6,441 nt of DNA from a bacterium (GCA_021789715.1 JAJYJE010000060.1:1-6441); one strand, 5' to 3'; counted from the first letter of the stretch, positions 1 through 5,704 are shown. A program made the numbers and translations. The notes: generated from the sequence alone by a model not told the origin.

Positions 1-1
1 A

Positions 2-2416
2 GGTCCGGGACAAGTGCCCGGCATTGCCAATGCCGGCCGCCCACAGGAGCAAAATCGGGGCGGCGTGGGCGGATTTCCCGAAATTTTTACTGTGGGAGCA
101 CTGCGGCCGCGCGTGGAGCGGATAGATATAGGCGTCTTCGATACCCGGCTGAATGGCTGGAAGGTTAAGAGCGGCGACGTAATCAAAATTTTTGGCCGCA
201 GTCTGATTTTTTTTAATCAAATCAAATTAGCGGCGGGCGGGGCAGATTACGATGTCGAGGATTTGAAACTTGTCAGTCCGGAGCAAGTCCAGTTTAAAAT
301 TCCCAAATCTTATGAAGAGACTTTTGGCAAAGGCGCCAGCTTAGGTTTGGTGTTTTGGAATACCGATATTTCTTCAAATACCAGGCGCTCCAAATTCCGC
401 TTTGCTTATTCCAGTTTAGCCAGCGAGGAGGATAAGGCAAAACGGTCCCAGGCCGCGTCCGAAGCGGAGGCGGAAAAGAACCGCCGCGCGGCCGGAGCTG
501 CCGCCGGCCGTGATGATCTTGGCGCGGCCGCGCGGCGGACAGCTCAGGTCGCGGCAAGCGGAGCTGCGGCGCCGGTTGCGCAAACCTCTGTCCAAGGCGG
601 CGAATCAATATCGGCCGGAGCGGATGCCAATATTGATGCCGAAACGCAAACCGAAGCTGGAGTTACGCGACCAGCTGCAATATCAGCAACTGCTGAACTT
701 GGCGGCCAGACGATTGCGCAAGGCAGTACTGCCGCCGTCCAGCAAACGACCGCGGCGATTTCCTCCGCAGGGACTGCGGGCGGATCGGCCCAGATTTTCT
801 CATCGGGTACTACGTTGTCGCAAACGGCTGTAAGTGCGGGCGGGATTGCCGGACAAGTGACAGAGCGGATTTCCGGCGGCGGGACGGTATCGGGCCGCGC
901 GGCAGCGGACGTAACTGCGTCGGGAACGGTTTCCGGCCGGCAGCAAGTTTCCGCGGAAATTAAAGATGAAACAAACGCGCAGGCACGCGCCCGTATCAGC
1001 GGCCAGGCAAGCGGCACTCAGACGATTGACGCGGCTGCGAAAGTTGGAGGCCGGGGAGGACCAGCGGTTTCCGGATCTGCCGCTGGATCGGCAGCGGTAT
1101 CTGCCGGAGGAACAGCTGCCGGCAATCAAAATATTCAATTTTCCGGAGGTGTTGCGTCTTCGATGACGATTCCGGGCGGTGTTGTGACGGCTGACATCGA
1201 AGCCGACAACGAGGGGATAGCTCCTCCGGCCAGGGCGATGCCTCAGAAAGCCGCAGTGTCGGCAGGGTCCGAAGCCGGACCGGCAGCCGAACCGGGGGTG
1301 CCAGGACCGGAGGAAGCCGCGCGTCCTGCCGGGGGCACGCCAATGCCTGGCGGCAGTTTGCGTCAACCCAGCCAGATTATTCCGGAAGCTGCGGATGCCG
1401 GAGTTGGCACTGCGGGAGCTGGCGCGGCTGCTCCACCCGAACAGGCTTCTATCGACGGCGTCAAAGTGCCGCCGCAATACCAGTCACTTTTGAATAATTT
1501 AAAACGGAACGATGACGCCATACGGCCGCCGCTCCGGACACTGCCGCTTAAACCCGGAGAACAAAAGTGGGAGTCTGGCGAATCTGCGGGGGTTGATGGA
1601 GTTTCGGAAAATTTGCCGGCACATCAAAACGAAAGACCGCAAGCGGGAGATTTGGGATTAAAGCGATCATTAAACACAGAAGGTGCGTCTGCCATGGAGA
1701 AAAATAAGGCAGATGCGCCATTGAATAATAGCCTTGCCAATGCCGAAAGTGCCCCAGAAATAGTTGCGGATTCTCAGTCTTCGCCGGTTAAAGGGGGCGC
1801 AGGAGAGTTGGGCGATCGGGAACAGCCTGAACAAACAGATAGAGTTGGAGCTGAACCATCAAGATTGCAAGAGCAAACCGTAACGCCTCCTGCCGCGGTC
1901 AGGCGCGTTAAAAACCCTCCGGATAAAGACGCTTTATTGAAAGAAGCGGTTCGACTTGTAGATCCATATTTGAATGGGCTTATGGTGGACGGAGCCATTT
2001 GGGTATGGTCTTTGGCGCTTCCAAGTTTTTTCCTTTCGGTTTTATTAGGGGCCATAGCCGGTGATATTTTATTGCTTCTGAGACGGCCGTTAATAAAGTG
2101 GGCAGCAAACCGGGTGTTAACGGCAAAAACTATCGTTGGCAAGGAATTTAACGCGGATGCCATAGCAGACGAGGTGAGGTTCAATTGGGGCGTGAAATTA
2201 AATATTGCGGCTATGAACGCATCAATTGTGGCCATAGCAGCAGTTTTATCCCTGTTATTTGCATACGTCGGGTGCAATTATCCCATACCCGATAACATTA
2301 TTACCGGGCACTATACTTCCATAATTGGCATAAAATATCCTTCCGTTTGCAAAACTTTGGACGGCATTACTTCGGGAGCCGGCCAGGCGGCGCAAAATCC
2401 GGCGGCCGGACACTGA
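2..2416 (+). CDS. Large Ala/Gly/Ser-rich membrane-anchored surface protein with IPT/TIG-like domain (5' partial)
   Basis: The function is unknown and the gene is not recognised by name. The frame is open from base 2 (GGT CCG GGA CAA, then GTG at 14). There is no convincing ribosome binding site or signal peptide, so the true start probably lies upstream. Numbering residues from the GTG at 14, about 31-132 reads like an IPT/TIG beta-sandwich: PRVERIDIG, then KSGDVIKIFGRS, LVSPEQVQFKIP, GLVFWNTD and KFRFAYSS. Residues 140-165 are a charged, Ala-rich, probably helical stretch. Residues 170-640 are low complexity rich in Ala, Gly, Ser and Thr, then Pro and Gln, with degenerate elements such as GTVSGR (twice) and VSAGG (twice). 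Two hydrophobic helices follow, about 661-689 and 730-753. The loop between them is basic (RRPLIKW...KTIVGK), so by the positive-inside rule it is cytoplasmic. This places the big N-terminal region and the Cys-containing tail (C754, C779) outside. Inferred role: envelope or adhesin-like surface protein. Confidence 0.72.
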   Translation, partial: GPGQVPGIANAGRPQEQNRGGVGGFPEIFTVGALRPRVERIDIGVFDTRLNGWKVKSGDVIKIFGRSLIFFNQIKLAAGGADYDVEDLKLVSPEQVQFKIPKSYEETFGKGASLGLVFWNTDISSNTRRSKFRFAYSSLASEEDKAKRSQAASEAEAEKNRRAAGAAAGRDDLGAAARRTAQVAASGAAAPVAQTSVQGGESISAGADANIDAETQTEAGVTRPAAISATAELGGQTIAQGSTAAVQQTTAAISSAGTAGGSAQIFSSGTTLSQTAVSAGGIAGQVTERISGGGTVSGRAAADVTASGTVSGRQQVSAEIKDETNAQARARISGQASGTQTIDAAAKVGGRGGPAVSGSAAGSAAVSAGGTAAGNQNIQFSGGVASSMTIPGGVVTADIEADNEGIAPPARAMPQKAAVSAGSEAGPAAEPGVPGPEEAARPAGGTPMPGGSLRQPSQIIPEAADAGVGTAGAGAAAPPEQASIDGVKVPPQYQSLLNNLKRNDDAIRPPLRTLPLKPGEQKWESGESAGVDGVSENLPAHQNERPQAGDLGLKRSLNTEGASAMEKNKADAPLNNSLANAESAPEIVADSQSSPVKGGAGELGDREQPEQTDRVGAEPSRLQEQTVTPPAAVRRVKNPPDKDALLKEAVRLVDPYLNGLMVDGAIWVWSLALPSFFLSVLLGAIAGDILLLLRRPLIKWAANRVLTAKTIVGKEFNADAIADEVRFNWGVKLNIAAMNASIVAIAAVLSLLFAYVGCNYPIPDNIITGHYTSIIGIKYPSVCKTLDGITSGAGQAAQNPAAGH

Positions 2417-2417
2417 T

Positions 2418-2445
2418 TTTTCATATTTTGTATTTGTGCTATAAT
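2418..2445 (+). promoter_or_regulatory. Sigma70-type promoter with extended -10
   Basis: A perfect TATAAT at 2440-2445 is preceded by TGC, giving an extended -10 (TGCTATAAT). A -35-like TTTTCA (2418-2423, 4 of 6 matches to TTGACA) sits 16 bp upstream. It begins two bases after the stop codon of the preceding gene. The predicted transcript start near 2452 leaves a leader of roughly 40 nt before the ATG at 2491. The propeller gene therefore probably has its own transcription unit rather than depending on read-through. Confidence 0.65.
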
Positions 2446-2490
2446 ACGGATGTTGGGAATTTTCTTCAGAAATAAAAGTTAGTTAAAACA

Positions 2491-3660
2491 ATGAACAAAA
2501 AAGCCATTGCCATTTTGGGCGCGATTTTTCTGCTTATAGTGGGAACCTTGGGGTTTTTAATTTACACCAAGTACGGGACCAAAAGCAGCGTAACGCCGCC
2601 CGTTAGCCAGGGCAGCAATGATGCCGGCAGCGGCGCGAATAACAATACGCCTTCCTCAACCGCGCCGACAAGCGCTGCTGCGCCCGTTGTTCAGCAAAAC
2701 GCCTCGCCTTTTGTGGAATTAATCAGCGACCAGGTGGTCTCTCCGGTACTGTTCTTTAACGGTAAGGGTATAACGTATTTTGATAACCAGGGCAATTTGT
2801 ATCAGGCCAGTTTTCAAGATAACAGCACTCCGCTGCAAATCGCCAGCAAACAGTCGCTCGACATTGAGGCGCGCGCCGGCATCGCCAAAGTTCTTTGGCC
2901 GGCCAAAGGGGACAATTTTATAGCCCAATTCACGACCGCCAGCGGCACCGATTGGAGTTTTTATAACAGTTCCGCCCAAAGCTATACCGACTTGCCGCCG
3001 CAGGTGGAAGCCCTGGATTGGCTGCCAAGCGGCGACCAAATTTATTATATTTGGCTGCAAAACGGCAAAGCGACTCTGAATATCTCCAATCCCGACACTA
3101 CCAATTGGAAATATATTGCCGATATGTGGGAAACCGACGATCAGATAAGCGTATCGCCGGACGGAAAGAATATTTTGTATTACGAGCAGAATTCCAGCGG
3201 CACTGCCAATCCCATTAACTTAACCACGCCGGACGGCAAAGTTTGGAAAACCCTGGTCAGGGCCGGTTTTAATAAGGGGGTATTGTGGAGTCCCGACAGC
3301 CAAAAATTCTTGTTCGGCAAACTTGATTCCGCTAGCAATCAATACCAGCTGTGGTATTACAATCTGCTGACCGGCGAAACAATCAATCTTCAGGCCACTA
3401 CCACTCCCGATAAGGCGGTATGGAGCAACGATAGCCAGACGATTTACTATGCCGAACCCGTAAGCGGCGTTGCGGGCGGCAACAGCCTGACCTCGGATAA
3501 GTTTTATAAGCTAAACATCCAAACTGGGGACAAACAGACCTACGATCCTGGCAGCCAGGTTTTTGACGGCCGGAATCTTTTTTTGAGCTCCGACGAAACC
3601 AAGCTGTTCTTTAAGAATGCCCAGGATGGCGGACTATATTACTTGAATTTGAACCAATAA
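2491..3660 (+). CDS. Membrane-anchored WD40-like (PD40/TolB-type) beta-propeller protein
   Basis: This 389-residue protein has an N-terminal signal anchor: KK, then a hydrophobic segment at about 5-26. A flexible Ser/Thr/Pro/Asn/Ala-rich tether covers about 28-72, and an extracytoplasmic domain runs to the end. The domain contains recurring blade motifs of the PD40/TolB kind, each a hydrophobic strand, a turn with SPDG or a variant, then a strand. They are LWPAKGDNFIAQF (135-147), LDWLPSGDQIYYIW (175-188), ISVSPDGKNILYYE (219-232), VLWSPDSQKFLFGK (264-277), AVWSNDSQTIYYAE (309-322) and LFLSSDETKLFFKN (363-376). That suggests about six blades. Such propellers usually act as protein-binding scaffolds; no catalytic residues or specific partner can be named. 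The start is the first ATG, directly before the anchor. No Shine-Dalgarno is evident in the AT-rich leader. The gene follows a promoter at 2418-2445 and lies 81 bp before radA. Confidence 0.85.
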   Translation: MNKKAIAILGAIFLLIVGTLGFLIYTKYGTKSSVTPPVSQGSNDAGSGANNNTPSSTAPTSAAAPVVQQNASPFVELISDQVVSPVLFFNGKGITYFDNQGNLYQASFQDNSTPLQIASKQSLDIEARAGIAKVLWPAKGDNFIAQFTTASGTDWSFYNSSAQSYTDLPPQVEALDWLPSGDQIYYIWLQNGKATLNISNPDTTNWKYIADMWETDDQISVSPDGKNILYYEQNSSGTANPINLTTPDGKVWKTLVRAGFNKGVLWSPDSQKFLFGKLDSASNQYQLWYYNLLTGETINLQATTTPDKAVWSNDSQTIYYAEPVSGVAGGNSLTSDKFYKLNIQTGDKQTYDPGSQVFDGRNLFLSSDETKLFFKNAQDGGLYYLNLNQ

Positions 3661-3668
3661 GGGCATAT

Positions 3669-3734
3669 AGTAGTTAGTAGGTAGTATTAGTAGTTTGGGC
3701 CACCCTAACTACTAGTTATTATCTGCTAACTACT
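3669..3734. repeat. TAG/CTA-rich imperfect palindromic intergenic repeat with stem-loop
   Basis: Most of the 81-bp gap between the propeller gene and radA is built from TAG-type units on the left (agtagttag at 3669-3677, further units to 3695) and their complement on the right (ctaactact at 3705-3713 and again at 3726-3734). The best hairpin pairs 3688-3699 with 3703-3714 (11 of 12 pairs, one T-T mismatch) around a 3-nt loop. No T-run follows on the plus strand, so it is a weak terminator candidate for the upstream gene. A poor promoter-like pair (TTGGGC at 3695-3700, 16 bp, TATTAT at 3717-3722) overlaps it and could serve radA. Confidence 0.55.
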
Positions 3735-3741
3735 TTTAATT

Positions 3742-5067
3742 ATGGCCAAAATCAGCACAATTTTTGTCTGTTCCAACTGCGGGTTTAAGATGCCGCGCTG
3801 GCAGGGAAAATGCCCGAATTGCGGGGAGTGGAATACTCTGGAGGAACAAAAACAAATATCCAATTCCCAATTTCCAATTTCTAAAGCGACCGTTCCGGTC
3901 CAGCTGGGCGAGGTTGAGTCCGGCGCCCAGCCTAGGATAATGACCGGGATGGGGGAGTTTGATGGCGTAATCGGCGGCGGCATAGTGCCAGGCAGCCTGA
4001 TTTTGCTTGGCGGCGATCCGGGTATTGGCAAATCAACCCTGGCCTTGCAGATATCGATGCGTTTGGACGGCAGTGTGCTATACGTGTCCGGCGAAGAATC
4101 GGTCCATCAGATTAAACTGCGCGCTTCCCGCCTCAGTAAGGATCATCAGTTGGAAGTCCTGGCCGAGACAGGCCTAAACGCGGTGCTGGCCACGGTGGAA
4201 GCCAAGCATCCTCCGGTGGTAATTATTGATTCTATCCAGACAATGTACAGCGAGGAAGCTTCCGGCGTAGCCGGCGGCGTGGCTCAGGTAACTAACGCCG
4301 TGCAAAGAGTTATGCGCCTGGCCAAGCAGCTGCATATTTCCTTTATTATAATCGGCCATGTGACCAAGGAAGGGTATCTGGCCGGCCCAAAGACTTTGGA
4401 GCATATGGTGGACACGGTTCTTTATTTGGAAGGCGAACGTTTTGCCAGTTTTCGGATATTGCGCTGCGTTAAAAACCGTTTTGGCACGACGAATGAGGTT
4501 GGGGTCTTTGAGATGCTAAAGGAAGGATTGGCGGAGGTAAAAAATCCTTCCCGGATTTTTATTGGCGAAGAGCAGCTGTCGGCTTCGGGCAACGTGATCA
4601 CCTCCGTAATGGAAGGCAGCCGGGCTTTGCTGCTTGAGATTCAGGCCCTAACCTCGGTCACCAGCTTCGGCTATCCCAAGCGCACCACGGCCGGATTTGA
4701 CGCCAACCGGCTGCAGCTTTTGACCGCCATTTTGTCCAAGCGCGCCGGATTAAATTTGTCCAACCAGGATATTTACATTAACGTGGTCGGCGGCATTAAA
4801 ATTGCCGAACCGGCCGCGGATTTGGCGGTGGCGCTCTCTATTGTCTCGTCGCTTAAAGACGCGACGCTCGACGGCACCGTGGTTATGGGCGAACTGGGCC
4901 TTTCCGGCGAAGTCCGGTTTGTGCCGAATTTGGAACAGCGGATCCGCGAAGCGGAAAAACTCGGTTTTAAGCGGGTGATCTGTCCGCGCGGCAAGGCCAG
5001 TTTTAAAACCGGCAGGACGGAAATTTTGCCGGTCAGGACACTGGCGGAGGCAATGAAAGTGTTGTAG
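3742..5067 (+). CDS. radA: DNA repair/recombination protein RadA (Sms)
   Basis: RadA is a hexameric RecA-like ATPase that promotes branch migration of recombination intermediates in the cytoplasm. All signature parts are present in its 441 residues, slightly shorter than the E. coli protein (460). The N-terminal C4 zinc finger has Cys 10, 13, 24 and 27 (CSNC...KCPNC). A short linker covers 31-60. The RecA-like core has Walker A GGDPGIGKST (90-99), Walker B VVIIDS (159-164) and the RadA-specific KNRFG motif (244-248). A Lon-protease-like domain spans about 286-441. Its EPAAD (355-359) stands where active Lon has its catalytic Ser motif, as expected for the inactive Lon-like domain of RadA. The ATG at 3742 gives the usual MAK start just before the zinc finger; no Shine-Dalgarno is visible. 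The linker carries an AATTGG-type repeat at DNA level. The gene is probably monocistronic, with a terminator 35 bp downstream. Confidence 0.97.
   Translation: MAKISTIFVCSNCGFKMPRWQGKCPNCGEWNTLEEQKQISNSQFPISKATVPVQLGEVESGAQPRIMTGMGEFDGVIGGGIVPGSLILLGGDPGIGKSTLALQISMRLDGSVLYVSGEESVHQIKLRASRLSKDHQLEVLAETGLNAVLATVEAKHPPVVIIDSIQTMYSEEASGVAGGVAQVTNAVQRVMRLAKQLHISFIIIGHVTKEGYLAGPKTLEHMVDTVLYLEGERFASFRILRCVKNRFGTTNEVGVFEMLKEGLAEVKNPSRIFIGEEQLSASGNVITSVMEGSRALLLEIQALTSVTSFGYPKRTTAGFDANRLQLLTAILSKRAGLNLSNQDIYINVVGGIKIAEPAADLAVALSIVSSLKDATLDGTVVMGELGLSGEVRFVPNLEQRIREAEKLGFKRVICPRGKASFKTGRTEILPVRTLAEAMKVL
3860..3881. repeat. AATTGG-type short tandem repeat inside radA linker
   Basis: The DNA reads as consecutive variants of ccaatt(t/c): ccaattccc, then aatttccaatttc. 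It lies in frame and encodes about SNSQFPISK (residues 40-48), between the zinc finger and the ATPase core. The opposite strand reads as GAAATTGG/GGAATTGG units. Linkers at this place vary in length and sequence in the family, so an insertion would be tolerated. I associate such AATTGG repeats with dispersed intergenic elements of CPR genomes; that association is from memory and not shown here. Confidence 0.45.
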
Positions 5068-5101
5068 AGATTTCGTACGGGCTTATTATCAGTGATTATA
5101 A

Positions 5102-5131
5102 AAGTCGGACTCGCTTTAGCGAGTCCGACTT
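5102..5131 (+). terminator. Strong hairpin terminator after radA
   Basis: A perfect 13-bp stem (5102-5114 with 5119-5131) encloses the 4-nt loop ttta, starting 35 bp after the radA stop codon. On the plus strand it is followed only by a short, interrupted T tract (5130-5135, ttgttt). On the minus strand TTTATAAT follows, so it may act in both directions and back up the terminator of the convergent minus-strand unit. Confidence 0.75.
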
Positions 5132-5140
5132 GTTTGGGAT

Positions 5141-5203
5141 AAAATAAAAACGAGGGTTTCGGGTTTGGCGCATAAGGATAGCGCCGGAGTCCAAAACCCC
5201 CGT
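5141..5203 (-). terminator. Intrinsic terminator of the minus-strand 75-aa gene/RNA unit
   Basis: On the minus strand, ACGGGGGTTT (5203-5194) pairs with AAACCCTCGT (5159-5150) as a 10-bp stem with one G-U. A nested GGCGC/GCGCC hairpin lies between the arms. The stem runs directly into a T-rich tract (5150-5141, TTTTTATTTT). On the plus strand the G-U becomes A-C and no T-run follows, so the terminator is directional. It ends the structured RNA. Confidence 0.7.
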
Positions 5204-5336
5204 CCCGCAAACCGTGCCCCCTGCACGGCAGCGGAAAGCCGAGAGGTGGTTATGTTAGCAAGTCTTCCTTATCACGACCGATGGCGTCGCCTTCATCCCT
5301 GAGGACGATCGGACGTAGCCCTTACTTACATAACCA
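5141..5336 (-). ncRNA. Candidate structured RNA with pseudoknot and intrinsic terminator (unrecognised family)
   Basis: These roughly 196 nt start just after the stop codon of the 75-residue gene and have no supported coding frame. Reading the minus strand, four elements are seen. (1) A closing stem pairs 5336-5321 with 5262-5247: 15 pairs, one A-A mismatch, one G-U. (2) An inner hairpin pairs 5316-5304 with 5288-5274 and has an A-A mismatch and a small bulge. (3) A GC-rich hairpin pairs CCGTGC with GCACGG (5228-5223 with 5217-5212), extended below by TCCGC/GCGGG (5235-5231 with 5208-5204). (4) A terminator domain pairs 5203-5194 with 5159-5150, is capped by GGCGC/GCGCC (5185-5181 with 5171-5167), and is followed by TTTTTATTTT. 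The capping loop (5180-5172) contains a 7-nt perfect complement of 5272-5266. Three wobbles are G-U only on this strand. It may be a stand-alone sRNA, a 3'UTR-derived RNA or a structured 3'UTR. It does not resemble tmRNA, SRP, RNase P or 6S RNA as I know them. Confidence 0.6.
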
Positions 5337-5340
5337 GTGG

Positions 5341-5568
5341 TTAGCTTAGCGATTCCAGAAGCCGTAACTCCCTGGTGTTGAATTCGGGTTCGTGGCGGAC
5401 AGGGTGCCCCAATTTGCGTTGCAGTTTTGCCGAGGTCTCCCTGGCAGCTTCTTCCATGGAGATCAAGTTATCATCTTCCGCTTCTAGGTCAAGTGCGGCT
5501 TCTTCGATAGTGTCCGGAGGGTCTTCCCTTGCTATCCGGCCTAACGGCCGGGCCTTTCTGATGGTCAT
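5341..5568 (-). CDS. Small hypothetical protein, 75 aa, charged and probably helical
   Basis: I do not recognise a family. The reading frame is supported by an excellent Shine-Dalgarno (AGGAG at 5579-5575, 6 nt before the ATG), a promoter at 5651-5678 and placement in its own unit. The protein has a basic N-terminus (MTIRKARPLGRIAR), a strongly acidic, helix-prone middle (about residues 20-44, with EEAALDLEAEDD and MEEAARE), then a mixed-charge tail containing KLQRKLGHPVRHEPE. No Cys, no membrane segment and no signal peptide are present, so it should be cytosolic. It ends in TAA at 5343-5341, and the structured RNA begins 4 nt later, so the gene and the RNA probably share one transcript. Possible roles include a small regulator, an adaptor, or a protein acting with the neighbouring RNA; none of these is shown by the sequence. 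Confidence 0.7.
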   Translation of the reverse strand: MTIRKARPLGRIAREDPPDTIEEAALDLEAEDDNLISMEEAARETSAKLQRKLGHPVRHEPEFNTRELRLLESLS

Positions 5569-5574
5569 TATATT

Positions 5575-5579
5575 CTCCT
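5575..5579 (-). promoter_or_regulatory. Strong Shine-Dalgarno of the 75-aa gene
   Basis: The minus strand reads TAGGAGAATATA immediately before the ATG, giving AGGAG with a 6-nt spacer. It fixes the start at 5568. It stands out because the two complete plus-strand genes (2491 and 3742) have no visible Shine-Dalgarno. Confidence 0.8.
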
Positions 5580-5594
5580 AGAGTTTATGGTTTT

Positions 5595-5638
5595 CAGAAG
5601 AAAAAGCTAATCAGCATGGCTGGTTATATTTCCTTCTG
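5595..5638 (-). promoter_or_regulatory. Stem-loop in the leader of the 75-aa gene
   Basis: Within the roughly 75-nt leader, minus-strand CAGAAGGAAA (5638-5629) pairs with TTTTCTTCTG (5604-5595), ten pairs including one G-U that would be A-C on the other strand. A second small stem CAGC/GCTG (5622-5619 with 5615-5612) lies inside. The ribosome binding site is outside the stem, about 15 nt downstream. A possible leader ORF (ATG at 5618, MLISFFF then stop) has no well-placed ribosome binding site. Confidence 0.45.
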
Positions 5639-5650
5639 TAACTTGGACAA

Positions 5651-5678
5651 ATTATAGCATAATAAAAATTTGCCGCAA
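5651..5678 (-). promoter_or_regulatory. Extended -10 promoter of the 75-aa gene/RNA unit
   Basis: On the minus strand a perfect TATAAT (5656-5651) is preceded by TGC, giving TGCTATAAT as in the promoter at 2437-2445. A partial -35 (TTGCGG, 5678-5673) lies 16 bp upstream. The -35 falls inside the stem of the recG terminator and the spacer inside its T tract, so transcription of recG ends where the next unit starts. The predicted start is near 5644. Confidence 0.6.
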
Positions 5679-5690
5679 GTTTGCGGCAAA
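5661..5690 (-). terminator. Intrinsic terminator of recG
   Basis: Minus strand: TTTGCCGCA (5690-5682) pairs with TGCGGCAAA (5677-5669) around a 4-nt loop, giving a perfect 9-bp stem, followed at once by TTTTTATT (5668-5661). It starts 14 nt after the recG stop codon. Confidence 0.88.
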
Positions 5691-5704
5691 GAATGAATTG
5701 AGAG

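Noticed and set aside
14..16. GTG at 14 as the true start of the first gene
   Set aside because: The frame stays open upstream to the window edge. There is no convincing ribosome binding site, and the predicted topology needs a signal peptide that is not present after this GTG.
544..1477. Long overlapping minus-strand frames (544-1017, 800-1477, 996-1343) under the surface-protein gene
   Set aside because: Their composition is that expected from reading GC-rich Ala/Gly codons in other frames (Arg/Pro/Cys-rich). There are no ribosome binding sites and no recognisable domains, and the plus-strand frame is continuous with domain-like and membrane segments.
1774..2277. 167-codon minus-strand frame
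   Set aside because: It lies opposite the two membrane helices and linker of the plus-strand gene. Its apparent features are mirror effects and no start signals are seen.
4773..5210. 145-codon minus-strand frame running from the RNA region into radA
   Set aside because: Most of it is antisense to the conserved RadA Lon-like domain, and the rest crosses the terminator hairpins and the structured RNA. No ribosome binding site is seen.
5278..5290. CCGATGGC on the plus strand, reminiscent of a conserved RNase P RNA segment
   Set aside because: The other conserved RNase P blocks (such as the GGAAAGUCC-type and ACAGAA segments) are absent, and the element is much too short.
5141..5336. Reading the structured RNA on the plus strand
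   Set aside because: On the plus strand three paired positions become A-C mismatches and no T-run follows the last stem, while the minus strand has G-U pairs and a proper terminator.
5375..5581. 68-codon plus-strand frame opposite the 75-aa gene
   Set aside because: It is Ser/Ala-rich and has no ribosome binding site, whereas the minus-strand frame has a strong Shine-Dalgarno and a promoter.
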